Assembly: GCA_041580375.1 (NCBI GenBank)
Contig: JBFGDZ010000109.1
Span: forward strand, 1-12,350
Direction: 5' to 3'
Length of the DNA stretch: 12,350 bases
Source: JAPUIN01 sp041580375
GTDB taxonomy: Bacteria > Acidobacteriota > Polarisedimenticolia > Gp22-AA2
The position numbers were made by a program, and so were the translations under genes. Each line of letters begins with the position of its first letter. Within the stretch, counting starts at the first letter, position 1. Below the pieces are notes generated by a model. The model was not told where the DNA came from, did not search any database, and saw only the letters and a list, made by a program, of their open reading frames with translations. Below are positions 5,266-12,262 of this stretch, one piece after another.

Positions 5266-7860
5266 TCACCTGTTCCCCTTGGACCGGATCTCCACCGTGG
5301 CGCAGTTCTCGACCCGGACGTCCCCCGCGTAGAATCCCGCGTAGCAGACCGTCGCGACCTCGCGGTCCACGGCGCCCGCCAGTACGGCGATCAGATCCTG
5401 CCTGTTGCCGTCCGCCGTCTCGCACAGGCCGTCGCTCGGCTGGTTGAAACGGAACGTGATGGAGCCGTTTCCGGAGACGCTCCGGCTCGGACGATCCTCC
5501 CAGATGCCGTCCTGCGTGGCGCTGTCGCAGCCGGGATCGAGGCTCGGCTCGGGAAGGACGATCGTTCCCAGGCTCGGCGTCCCCACCCTGGAGATGTGCA
5601 CCGTCCCGAGGCGCCAGTCGTCCCCCGGCAGCCCGGTGCAGGTGTTGACCAGCCGCGTGGAGAGGCTGAAAGTGCTGCCCATCGAGTTGACGTTGAGCGA
5701 GCTCGGGGAGAGGCTCGTGGACCGCCCGACGACGAGCTCGTCCGTCACGCCGTCGCAGTCGTTGTCGAGGCCGTCGCACACCTCGGGCGCCGGATCGATG
5801 CTCCCCGTGCAGACCAGTTCGTTGTTGGTGCACAGCACGATGCCCGTCCGGCAGGCGCCCACGTCGGTGACGCCGCACCGGGCCCCGGTCCCGGGGACCC
5901 CATTATCTACGTTGCCGTCGCAATCGTTGTCCAGTCCGTCGCACACTTCGGGCGTCGGTTCGACATTCCCCTCGCAGACGAGGGCGCCGTCCGTACAGAC
6001 GAGCACTCCCTTGCGGCACTCGCCCCGTTCCCTGCCGCCGCAGGGCGCGCCGAGATTCGGATCGGTGTCGTCCACCAGTCCGTCGCAGTTGTTGTCGATC
6101 CCGTCGCAGACCTCGGCGGCGCCCGGATGGATCGTGACGTCGCCAGGCGCGCAATCGGGGAGATCGCCCGCGCGGCACAGCGGATCCGCCGGCGATCCGT
6201 AGCCGTCCCCGTCGAGATCGTTGCAGGTGCCGGGCGGACAGGTCGTATCTAGAGGGGCGCTCGTGTCGGGACCGAACGAGGCCTGAGCCGTTACCGCGCC
6301 GGTGAGTGTGATGTCATCGATCCACCAACCGTCGTCTCCGACGACGTCGTTCCAGGAGCCGCCCAGCTCCTGGTACGAGCTGGCGCAGCAATCGAACTCC
6401 CAGGACTGGCCGATCCACCGCAGGCGGATCCGCTGCCCGGCATAGGTATCCAGTCCGAACTTCGTCTCGACCCAGAGACCGTTCCCCAGACTGCCGGCCG
6501 CCGCCGGTCCGGCGCAATCGTATAGAAAGGAAAAAAGGTACGGACTGCCGCAGTGCGACCAGACGCCCGCCGGATGGCAGAGCAGCTCGCGGAAGCCGCT
6601 CCGCGCCGCCGGGTCGGGGCCCGCGTCCGTCGGGGTCAACAGGCAGTAGGTGATGGCGCTTCCGAACGTCGACCAGACGTACGCGACGTGATCGTACCCG
6701 TTCTGGAACGGCACGAGCTTCTCCCAGAAGCCCCACTCGTCGACGGCCGGATCTGGATTCTGATCGACCTGAATCTGGACGTCGCCGAAATCGACCGCCT
6801 CGCCCCGAATCAAATGCAGCGAATGATCATCCATCATGCTGGCGATGTGAAAGAAGGAGAGCTCGAGCGGATCGGCGCCGGCATCGAGCGCCAGGTTGAT
6901 CGGGTCCGTCATGAAGGCTGCGATCTGCCGGAAGTGGGTGCTGTCCCCCAGAAAACTGTTCTGGCGGAAATGCGCTCCCCAGTGCAGCGAGTTGCGCCCG
7001 CTCTTCGAGAGCATTCCGTCCGCCGGCGTCGTGTGCAGCGGGAGGTTGTCGCACTCGCCCGCCGGGCAGTGAACGTGCCAGTCCATGTCGTGGTCCGGAT
7101 CGATGATACAGCCGGGGTCCTCCGGCGGGACGTGGAAGCCGCTGCACCCGACTCCCTGCAGGAGTCCCGTCCCCGGGAGACCGGTGCTCACCGTCACGCC
7201 GATGGTGTCGTTCGACGCGCCGGGGGTTCCGGCCGGTTGGTCGCTGAGGCTCACGCGTCCGTCCCCGTCCCGATCGGTATCGAAGTCCTCGTCCACGATC
7301 CCGTCGTCGGCCGTCCCGGAGATCCCGTCCGGGCCCGGCACGGGCGGCGGGATCTCGCCGCTGAAGAAGTCGATGTCCGCCCTCAGATCGATGCAGGCCG
7401 GCGCGGGCGACGCCACGCCGTCGGCCGCGACCGAGAGGCAGAGCGTGACCGACGCCGGGCCGCGTCCGGGCTCGGACTCGAGCGAATCGCTGGCGCGGAA
7501 CGAGAACCCGGGCTGCGACGGATCGAGGCTTCCGAGCGCGACCGTCCCTCCCGGCTCCAGAAGGCTCACGAACACCGACGACCCGATGATGCAGGCCACG
7601 TCCGTGTCGTCCGACGCCATCGTGAAGAAGGCGTTCGTCAGCGTCGGACCATCGTTCCGGACCTCGAAGAGGACGCGGCCGGTCTCCCCGGTGTCCGGGA
7701 TCCCGTCCAGGTCTCCGTCCAGATCCCGGTACTCGGCGGCCAGGATCGTGATGCTCGCCGCCTCATCGGTCTGCGCCCCGGGCCGGGATCCGGCCGCCAC
7801 GAGGCAGAGGAAAGCCGCAAGAAACAGGGTGAATCGGCCGGACGCCGGCGGAGTTCGCAT
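5266..7860 (-). CDS. Large secreted multidomain protein with MopE-type metal-binding repeats
   Basis: I chose the ATG at 7860 because GGAG (7870-7867) lies 6 bases upstream; ATGs at 7872 and 7866 are in frame but lack this. The product (864 residues) has a signal peptide (1-30, hydrophobic 11-24, cleavage probably near PGAQ). An Asp-rich loop DLDGDLDGIPD (46-56), apparently calcium-binding, leads a beta-sandwich-like domain (about 35-150), and a second Asp-rich loop lies at 194-207. A central region rich in His and Cys (H257, H262, H264, C265, H276, H293, H297, H309) follows, then a jelly-roll-like domain ending in GDDGWWIDDITLTG (W512, W513). DLDGDGYG (548-555) opens the MopE-type part, with CDG-x-DN-x-CDG motifs at 584, 639 and 694. 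A cysteine-containing domain (about 710-864) closes the protein. MopE of Methylococcus binds copper, but metal binding here is unproven. Likely cell-surface or extracellular. It is convergent with hss, 7 bases apart. Confidence 0.85.
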   Translation of the reverse strand: MRTPPASGRFTLFLAAFLCLVAAGSRPGAQTDEAASITILAAEYRDLDGDLDGIPDTGETGRVLFEVRNDGPTLTNAFFTMASDDTDVACIIGSSVFVSLLEPGGTVALGSLDPSQPGFSFRASDSLESEPGRGPASVTLCLSVAADGVASPAPACIDLRADIDFFSGEIPPPVPGPDGISGTADDGIVDEDFDTDRDGDGRVSLSDQPAGTPGASNDTIGVTVSTGLPGTGLLQGVGCSGFHVPPEDPGCIIDPDHDMDWHVHCPAGECDNLPLHTTPADGMLSKSGRNSLHWGAHFRQNSFLGDSTHFRQIAAFMTDPINLALDAGADPLELSFFHIASMMDDHSLHLIRGEAVDFGDVQIQVDQNPDPAVDEWGFWEKLVPFQNGYDHVAYVWSTFGSAITYCLLTPTDAGPDPAARSGFRELLCHPAGVWSHCGSPYLFSFLYDCAGPAAAGSLGNGLWVETKFGLDTYAGQRIRLRWIGQSWEFDCCASSYQELGGSWNDVVGDDGWWIDDITLTGAVTAQASFGPDTSAPLDTTCPPGTCNDLDGDGYGSPADPLCRAGDLPDCAPGDVTIHPGAAEVCDGIDNNCDGLVDDTDPNLGAPCGGRERGECRKGVLVCTDGALVCEGNVEPTPEVCDGLDNDCDGNVDNGVPGTGARCGVTDVGACRTGIVLCTNNELVCTGSIDPAPEVCDGLDNDCDGVTDELVVGRSTSLSPSSLNVNSMGSTFSLSTRLVNTCTGLPGDDWRLGTVHISRVGTPSLGTIVLPEPSLDPGCDSATQDGIWEDRPSRSVSGNGSITFRFNQPSDGLCETADGNRQDLIAVLAGAVDREVATVCYAGFYAGDVRVENCATVEIRSKGNR
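5737..6111 (-). repeat. Tandem 165-bp (55-residue) MopE-type coding repeat, 2 full units plus partial
   Basis: The motif VCDG-I/L-DN-N/D-CDG starts at 6111, 5946 and 5781 on the minus strand, exactly 165 bases apart each time. Each full unit continues with a Gly/Cys stretch (xPCGGxxxGECRKG, CTxxxLVCxG) and ends in PTPE or PAPE before the next VCDG. The third unit stops after about 15 residues, where the sequence changes to the C-terminal domain. Regular spacing with diverged residues indicates old internal duplication. Confidence 0.85.
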
Positions 7861-7957
7861 CGCCATCTCCATTCAAACTGGGAGGGCCGAACCGGGGCGC
7901 GGTCTCCGGGTCGCTACAGGACCTCGATTGAAGATTGACCGTCTCTGAGTTGGCATC

Positions 7958-7966
7958 ATTTTAACA
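7958..7966 (-). promoter_or_regulatory. Extended -10 promoter for the MopE-type protein gene
   Basis: Read on the minus strand the bases are TG-T-TAAAAT: an extended -10 (TGn) joined to a hexamer matching TATAAT at five of six positions. No -35 is visible 17 bp upstream, as expected for extended -10 promoters. Start of transcription would be near 7951, giving a leader of about 90 bases. The AT-rich patch is conspicuous against its surroundings. Confidence 0.5.
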
Positions 7967-7985
7967 CGATGCGCCCCCGCATGGG

Positions 7986-8007
7986 CCGGCCCCGTGCCCG
8001 GGGCTGG
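7986..8007. promoter_or_regulatory. Inverted repeat between the divergent promoters, possible operator
   Basis: CCGGCCCCG (7986-7994) and CGGGGCTGG (7999-8007) pair over 9 bp with one G-T mismatch around a TGCC loop; the inner 6 bp are perfect. It abuts the rightward -10 hexamer and covers its TGn element, so a bound repressor would block that promoter. It lies upstream of the expected rightward start, so it acts as DNA rather than leader RNA for the BCCT gene. Confidence 0.35.
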
Positions 8008-8013
8008 TAGAAT
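8005..8013 (+). promoter_or_regulatory. Extended -10 promoter for the BCCT operon
   Basis: TG-G-TAGAAT: an extended -10 with a hexamer matching TATAAT at five of six positions. No TTGACA-like -35 is present at 17 bp. Transcription would start near 8020, leaving about 42 bases of leader with GGGGAG (8051-8056) 5 bases before the ATG at 8062. The 189 bases between the two divergent coding regions hold only these control elements. Confidence 0.5.
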
Positions 8014-8061
8014 CCCCTCTCCACCACACGGGACCCGCGTCGGCGGGTTCGGGGAGAGCGC

Positions 8062-9768
8062 ATGGCCGGCCAAGATCGCTCGGCGCCGATCGATTACCCG
8101 ATCTTCGTCTCCGGATTCCTCGTCGTCCTGGGCGTCGTGCTCTTTCTGTTCCTGGCGGGCGACGCGGCGACCGCGACGATCCAGGCTCTGTTCGACTTCA
8201 GCACGGACCAGATGGGATCCCTTTACATCTGGTTCACCCTCTTCTGTCTGGGCGTCGAGCTCTATCTCGCCTTCGGCCGGTACGGAGGCGTCCGGTTCGG
8301 CGGCCCGGACGCCCGGCCCGAGTTCACCCGGTTCAGCTGGATCGCCATGTTCTTCTGCGCCGGGATCGGAACGGCCCTGCTGGCGTGGTCGAGCAAGGAG
8401 TGGTCCTATCACTACGTCTCGCCTCCCTTCGACGTCGAGCCGATGACGCGCGAGGCCGCGCGCTGGGCCGCGTCCTACGGCCTCTTCCACTGGGGTCCGC
8501 TCGGTTGGGTCCTCTACAGCGTCTGCGCCTTCCCGATCGGCTACGCCTTCTACAACAGGAGGCGACCGGCGCTCAGGCTCTCCACCTCCTGCTCCGCGCT
8601 TCTCGGCGACGATCGGATGGACGGGCCGATCGGCAAGCTCATCGACACGCTCTTCATCTTCGGCCTCGTCGGAGGGACCGGCACGTCGCTCGTGTCCGCC
8701 ACGCCGATGCTGTCGGAAGCCGTCTGCGAGCTGCTCGGCGTCGCGCGCACGTTCGCCGTGGATGCGCTCGTGGTGACGATCTGGACCATCCTCTTCACCG
8801 TCACCGTGGGGCTGGGGCTCAGGAAGGGCATCAAGATGCTCGCCGACGTGAATCTGTATGCCATCTTCCTGCTGTGCGGCGTCGTGTTTCTCGCCGGTCC
8901 GACCTGGTACATGCTGAACACTCTCACCGACAGTCTGGGCCTGATGCTCAACAACTTCATCGGGATGGCCTTCTACACGGCGCCGCAGTTCACGCCGGAG
9001 GACTACCGGGCCTTCCTGTTTGGGGAGAGGGCGCATGCCACGGCGATGTTTCCGCAGATCTGGACGGTCTTTTACTGGGCGTGGTACATCGCCTACGCGC
9101 CCTACATGGGGATCTTCATGGCCCGCATTTCGCGCGGCCGGACATTCCGCGACGTCGTCGTCACGGCCCTGACCTTCGGCACGCTGGGCTGCGCCATGTT
9201 CTTCGCCATCTTCGGGAACAACGCGATGTACCAGCACCTGACCGGGCGCTACGATTTCCTCGCGGCCGCGGCGGGCGAGGGGGAGAACGCGGCCATCGTC
9301 GGCGCCCTCCTGCGCGTGACCGACTTCGAGCCCCTCGCCCTGCTGATTCTGATCGTCTTCGTGATCGTCGGTTTCATCTACTCGGCCACGACGGTCAACG
9401 CCTCGGCCTACGCCATCGCGACCGTCGCGTCGCGGGATCTGAAGGAGGGGGCCGACGTCGAGCCGCGCCTGTGGAACCGGATCCTCTGGGCCGTGTTTCT
9501 CGGCGTGATGACCCTGGCGCTCATGTACCAGGAGACGGCCGCGGGCGCAGCCGCGGCCGGCGGAGCGCCCGGGGCGGCCGCAGGCGCGGCGGATCCCGCC
9601 GGGGCCTCCCTGCTGCAGGCGCTCAAGGTCTCGTCGCTCGTCGTGGCGCTGCCGCTGATGGTCGTGATCCTGATCGCGATCCTGTCTTTCCTGAAGTCGA
9701 TCCGCGAGGACGCGCCGCATCGTGCCGGTCGCGAGGGAGCCGGGGCGCGACCCGGGCGGGAGACATGA
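8062..9768 (+). CDS. BCCT-family betaine/choline/carnitine-type transporter
   Basis: Secondary transporter of the inner membrane, expected to import a quaternary-ammonium solute. The 568-residue product has about 12 hydrophobic segments and family blocks: FCAGIGTALLAW (98-109), EWSYHYVSPPF (113-123), ASYGLFHWGPLGW (137-149), LFIFGLVGGTGTSL (197-210), the signature WTVFYWAWYIAYAPYMGIFMARISRGRT (334-361) and SATTVNASAY (441-450). It resembles the divergent subfamily with 'EWxYYY' and 'ATT' blocks rather than BetP itself. By position, BetP's aromatic box W373/W374/W377 is W341/Y342/Y345 here, and BetP's GMGIG is GIGTA. An Ala/Gly-rich stretch (493-515) lies in a loop before the last membrane segment. 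A strong ribosome site precedes the ATG. Its stop overlaps the next start (ATGA). Substrate and coupling ion are not determinable from sequence. Confidence 0.93.
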   Translation: MAGQDRSAPIDYPIFVSGFLVVLGVVLFLFLAGDAATATIQALFDFSTDQMGSLYIWFTLFCLGVELYLAFGRYGGVRFGGPDARPEFTRFSWIAMFFCAGIGTALLAWSSKEWSYHYVSPPFDVEPMTREAARWAASYGLFHWGPLGWVLYSVCAFPIGYAFYNRRRPALRLSTSCSALLGDDRMDGPIGKLIDTLFIFGLVGGTGTSLVSATPMLSEAVCELLGVARTFAVDALVVTIWTILFTVTVGLGLRKGIKMLADVNLYAIFLLCGVVFLAGPTWYMLNTLTDSLGLMLNNFIGMAFYTAPQFTPEDYRAFLFGERAHATAMFPQIWTVFYWAWYIAYAPYMGIFMARISRGRTFRDVVVTALTFGTLGCAMFFAIFGNNAMYQHLTGRYDFLAAAAGEGENAAIVGALLRVTDFEPLALLILIVFVIVGFIYSATTVNASAYAIATVASRDLKEGADVEPRLWNRILWAVFLGVMTLALMYQETAAGAAAAGGAPGAAAGAADPAGASLLQALKVSSLVVALPLMVVILIAILSFLKSIREDAPHRAGREGAGARPGRET

Positions 9769-11165
9769 AGTCGCGGTCGGGACCCGCCGCCCGGCGCGTC
9801 CATCGGGATCCGGGATCGATGCTCGCCGGCGCCCTCGCCTGCGCCATCGCCCTCTGCGGCGCCGCGCCGTCGCCTCATCACGATCTGCTCGTGACGGTGA
9901 CGGACGACGGCGGGCCCGGATCGCTGCGCGCGGCCATCCTCGAGGCCATCGCTCTGGAAGGGGAGGCGACGATCCGGTTCGACGCGGCGAACGGTCCCTT
10001 CGGGACACCGCAGATCATTCGTCTCGGGTCGCCCCTTCCCCCTCTGCCGGCGGGGCTGACCATCGACGGGCGGATCGAGGATCGCCTGTGGCGTCCGGTC
10101 GGCGTCACCATCAGCGGCGGCGGCGAGCACCGCGTGTTCGAGATCCCGGACGGGGCCGTCGTCACCCTCCGCGCGCTGACGATCACGGACGGCGCCGCCC
10201 GCGACGGCGGCGCCGTGAGGAACGCCGGCACGCTCATCGCGAACGGGACGACCTTTCTCCGCAATCACGCCCGCCGGTCCGGGGGCGCCATCGTGAACGC
10301 CGGCGGCACGACGATCCTGATCAACAGCACCTTCGCGGACAACCGTGCCGGCGCATCCGGCGGCGGACTGGCGGTGAGGAGCGGGGACGCGACCGTGACG
10401 AACTGCACGTTCTCGGGGAACCGCGCCCGGAGGGGCGGGGGGCTGTTCAGCCGCGGCACGCTCCTCCTGCGCAACACCATCCTGGCCGACAACGACGGCC
10501 GGGACTGTGACCACGCGGGCGTCCTGCTTCGCGCCACCACGCACAACATCATCCGGACGAACGACGGCTGCGGCGCGCCGATCAGCGAGGCCGATCCGCT
10601 CCTCACGGGGCCGGATCTCCATCACGGGCCGACGCCCACCTTCGCGCTGCGGTCGGGAAGCCCCGCGATCAATCACGGGGACAACGCTTCCGCGGTCGAC
10701 GAACGCGGGGAGCCCCTGCGCTGGGACCAGCGCGGCAACGGGGATCCGCGCATCGTGGCCGGGTTCGTGGACATCGGCGCGCTCGAGCACCAGTACGTGC
10801 CCGACCTGACGGTCGACGTCCTCGAGGACGTCACCCTGCGGGGCTGCACGCGCGCGGGCCGGTCGGACTGCTCGCTGCGCGGCGCCATCGAAGTCGCGAA
10901 CGCCCTGCGCGCGCCCGGGGTGATCCGCTTCGACCGCGGGCTGTTCGCCGGTCCGCGGACGCTGCACCTGCAGGGGCCGCTGCCCGCGATCACCGTCGAG
11001 ATGACCCTCGACGGCGGTGGCACCGGCGGCGTCACGCTGAGCCCGGCCGGCTCGTTCCGGCCGATCACCGCGGCACCGGGGATCCGTGTGGACCTGAGAG
11101 GCATCGACGTCGCGGGCGCGGGAGGCTCCCATCCGGGAGGCGGCGCCAGCGGAGGAAGAATCTGA
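9765..11165 (+). CDS. Exported right-handed beta-helix protein with choice-of-anchor Q and CSLREAI-like domains
   Basis: The ATG overlaps the BCCT stop (ATGA), with GGGAG just upstream. The 466-residue product starts with an Arg-rich leader and a hydrophobic Ala/Leu segment (about 19-35), a probable export signal. A CSLREAI-like entry (GSLRAAI from 52) leads to parallel beta-helix rungs at about 120-250, visible as repeated 'GGAVxNxGTLxxxxxTFxxN' units. The choice-of-anchor Q block LRSGSPAINHG...DIGALE follows at 295-341. A second CSLREAI-like domain starts at C369 (CSLRGAIEVAN), but the protein ends in a Gly-rich tail where new rungs would be expected. Surface or extracellular location is likely; such helices often bind or cleave polysaccharides, but no catalytic residues are recognisable. 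The stop shares a base with the next ATG. Longer shadow frames upstream in the same phase lie inside the BCCT gene and are not real. Confidence 0.85.
   Translation: MKSRSGPAARRVHRDPGSMLAGALACAIALCGAAPSPHHDLLVTVTDDGGPGSLRAAILEAIALEGEATIRFDAANGPFGTPQIIRLGSPLPPLPAGLTIDGRIEDRLWRPVGVTISGGGEHRVFEIPDGAVVTLRALTITDGAARDGGAVRNAGTLIANGTTFLRNHARRSGGAIVNAGGTTILINSTFADNRAGASGGGLAVRSGDATVTNCTFSGNRARRGGGLFSRGTLLLRNTILADNDGRDCDHAGVLLRATTHNIIRTNDGCGAPISEADPLLTGPDLHHGPTPTFALRSGSPAINHGDNASAVDERGEPLRWDQRGNGDPRIVAGFVDIGALEHQYVPDLTVDVLEDVTLRGCTRAGRSDCSLRGAIEVANALRAPGVIRFDRGLFAGPRTLHLQGPLPAITVEMTLDGGGTGGVTLSPAGSFRPITAAPGIRVDLRGIDVAGAGGSHPGGGASGGRI
11151..11156 (+). promoter_or_regulatory. Strong ribosome-binding site inside the end of the beta-helix gene
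   Basis: GGAGGA lies 8 bases before the ATG at 11165 and encodes part of the Gly-rich tail of the upstream protein. It fixes the start of the GNAT-like gene and supports translational coupling. Confidence 0.6.
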
Positions 11166-12262
11166 TGGACCTTCCGATCGTCCGCTTCGAGCCCCGCCAC
11201 CTGCCGGCCGTCGCCCGCCTGTGCGAGCGCGTCCTCCACCGTCCGCGCACGGAGGCGTTCCTGCGCTGGCGCTACGTCGAGCATCCCGCGCAGCGCGGCT
11301 ACCTGATGATGCGGGGGGACGAGTGCGTCGCCATGGTGTGGGCGATCCTGCGCTCCTATTGTCTCGACGGACGCCGCGTCGGTTGCATGGAGAGCTTCGA
11401 CTGGTACCGCATTCTCGATGCCGACCTGGCCGGGATCGGCAGCCGGCTCACGCTCCACATGATGAACGAGACCGAGCCGATCTTCGCCATACCGGGCGCG
11501 CCGGGGGCGCGGAAGCTCCTCCCGAAACTCGGCTGGCGAAAGGTCGCCGACGTCGCCGACTTCGCGCTGCCGCTGCGCGGCGCGGCCGTGGCCGGGGCGC
11601 TGAGCCGGCGTCTGCGAGTGCCTCGGCCGGCCGGCCGCGCGCTGTTCGATCTGGTCGCGCGACCCTGGTTCCGCCCGCGACGCCGGAGGGGGCCGCGCGG
11701 AGCGGAGGTCGTCCCCGTCGCCTGTCCGGGGGACGAGATCCTGGCGCTGTACGGCAGCCCGACGGGGTACGGCACGCTCCCGCTGCCCGACCTCGCTCAG
11801 CTGCGCTGGATGACGGCGGGGTTCGCGGGGGCCGGCCACTTCGTTGGTCTTTACTTCACCGCCGGAGGCCGCCTGCGGGGCTGGACGCTCGCGCGCGTGC
11901 ACGCGAGCGCGGCCGATCGCGACGCGGCGATCGTGGACGCCTTCGCTCCCCGTCCGGACGAGCCGCTGTACACCTGGATGATCTCCGAGACCGTCCGGAC
12001 CCTGGGAGGGTTCCGTCCCGTCCGCGTGCTGGCGCAGGCGAGCTGCCCCTTGCTGCAGGAGGCGCTTCGGCGCAACCGGTTCCTCGAGACCGGATCGCAG
12101 CCCCTCATGTGCTGGAACCGCGGGGAGGCGATCCCGGCGGGTCCGGTCCACACCACGCTCCACATTGCCGACGTGCCGCTCCTGTCCTACCCGGAGACCT
12201 GGTGGGGGCCCGATGCGGGGGCCTCCGACGCCGGCCCCGGGGGCGCACCGGATCGCGGATGA
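11165..12262 (+). CDS. Tandem GNAT-like acyltransferase
   Basis: The 365-residue cytoplasmic protein has an N-terminal GNAT-like half: VRFEPRHLPAVARLCERV, then FLRWRYVEHP (36-45), a motif A remnant DLAGIGSRL (87-95) and a motif B-like LLPKLGWRKVADV (about 119-131). The usual Q/R of Q/R-x-x-G-x-G is D87. An Arg-rich linker (about 160-178) connects to a second GNAT-like half (about 182-335) that contains FVGLYF, RGWTLARV, a DAAIVDAF stretch and LLQEALRRNRFLETG. Proteins of this two-domain type transfer acyl groups from CoA donors in cell-surface polysaccharide or amino-sugar clusters, but the substrate here is unknown. The start is set by GGAGGA 8 bases upstream. The start shares a base with the beta-helix stop, and its own stop overlaps the next ATG (ATGA). 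FemAB-like fold is an alternative. Confidence 0.7.
   Translation: MDLPIVRFEPRHLPAVARLCERVLHRPRTEAFLRWRYVEHPAQRGYLMMRGDECVAMVWAILRSYCLDGRRVGCMESFDWYRILDADLAGIGSRLTLHMMNETEPIFAIPGAPGARKLLPKLGWRKVADVADFALPLRGAAVAGALSRRLRVPRPAGRALFDLVARPWFRPRRRRGPRGAEVVPVACPGDEILALYGSPTGYGTLPLPDLAQLRWMTAGFAGAGHFVGLYFTAGGRLRGWTLARVHASAADRDAAIVDAFAPRPDEPLYTWMISETVRTLGGFRPVRVLAQASCPLLQEALRRNRFLETGSQPLMCWNRGEAIPAGPVHTTLHIADVPLLSYPETWWGPDAGASDAGPGGAPDRG

Noticed and set aside
5247..5275. Bidirectional terminator between hss and the convergent gene
   Set aside because: Only 7 bases separate the stops, and I see no stem with a T-run on either strand.
7935..7964. Plus-strand TTGACC with TTTTAA 18 bp downstream as a BCCT promoter
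   Set aside because: The -10 match is poor and this same AT patch reads better as an extended -10 on the other strand. TGGTAGAAT at 8005-8013 is nearer the gene and better formed.
8385..9764. Plus-strand frame that extends the beta-helix protein 460 codons upstream
   Set aside because: It lies inside the BCCT gene in another frame and reads as Arg-rich nonsense. The export signal and the ATGA overlap place the real start at 9765.
7873..10008. Minus-strand open frame of 711 codons across the divergent promoters and the BCCT gene
   Set aside because: It is antisense to a well-supported transporter, has a composition biased to Arg, Glu and Gly, and covers the control region. It is a shadow frame.
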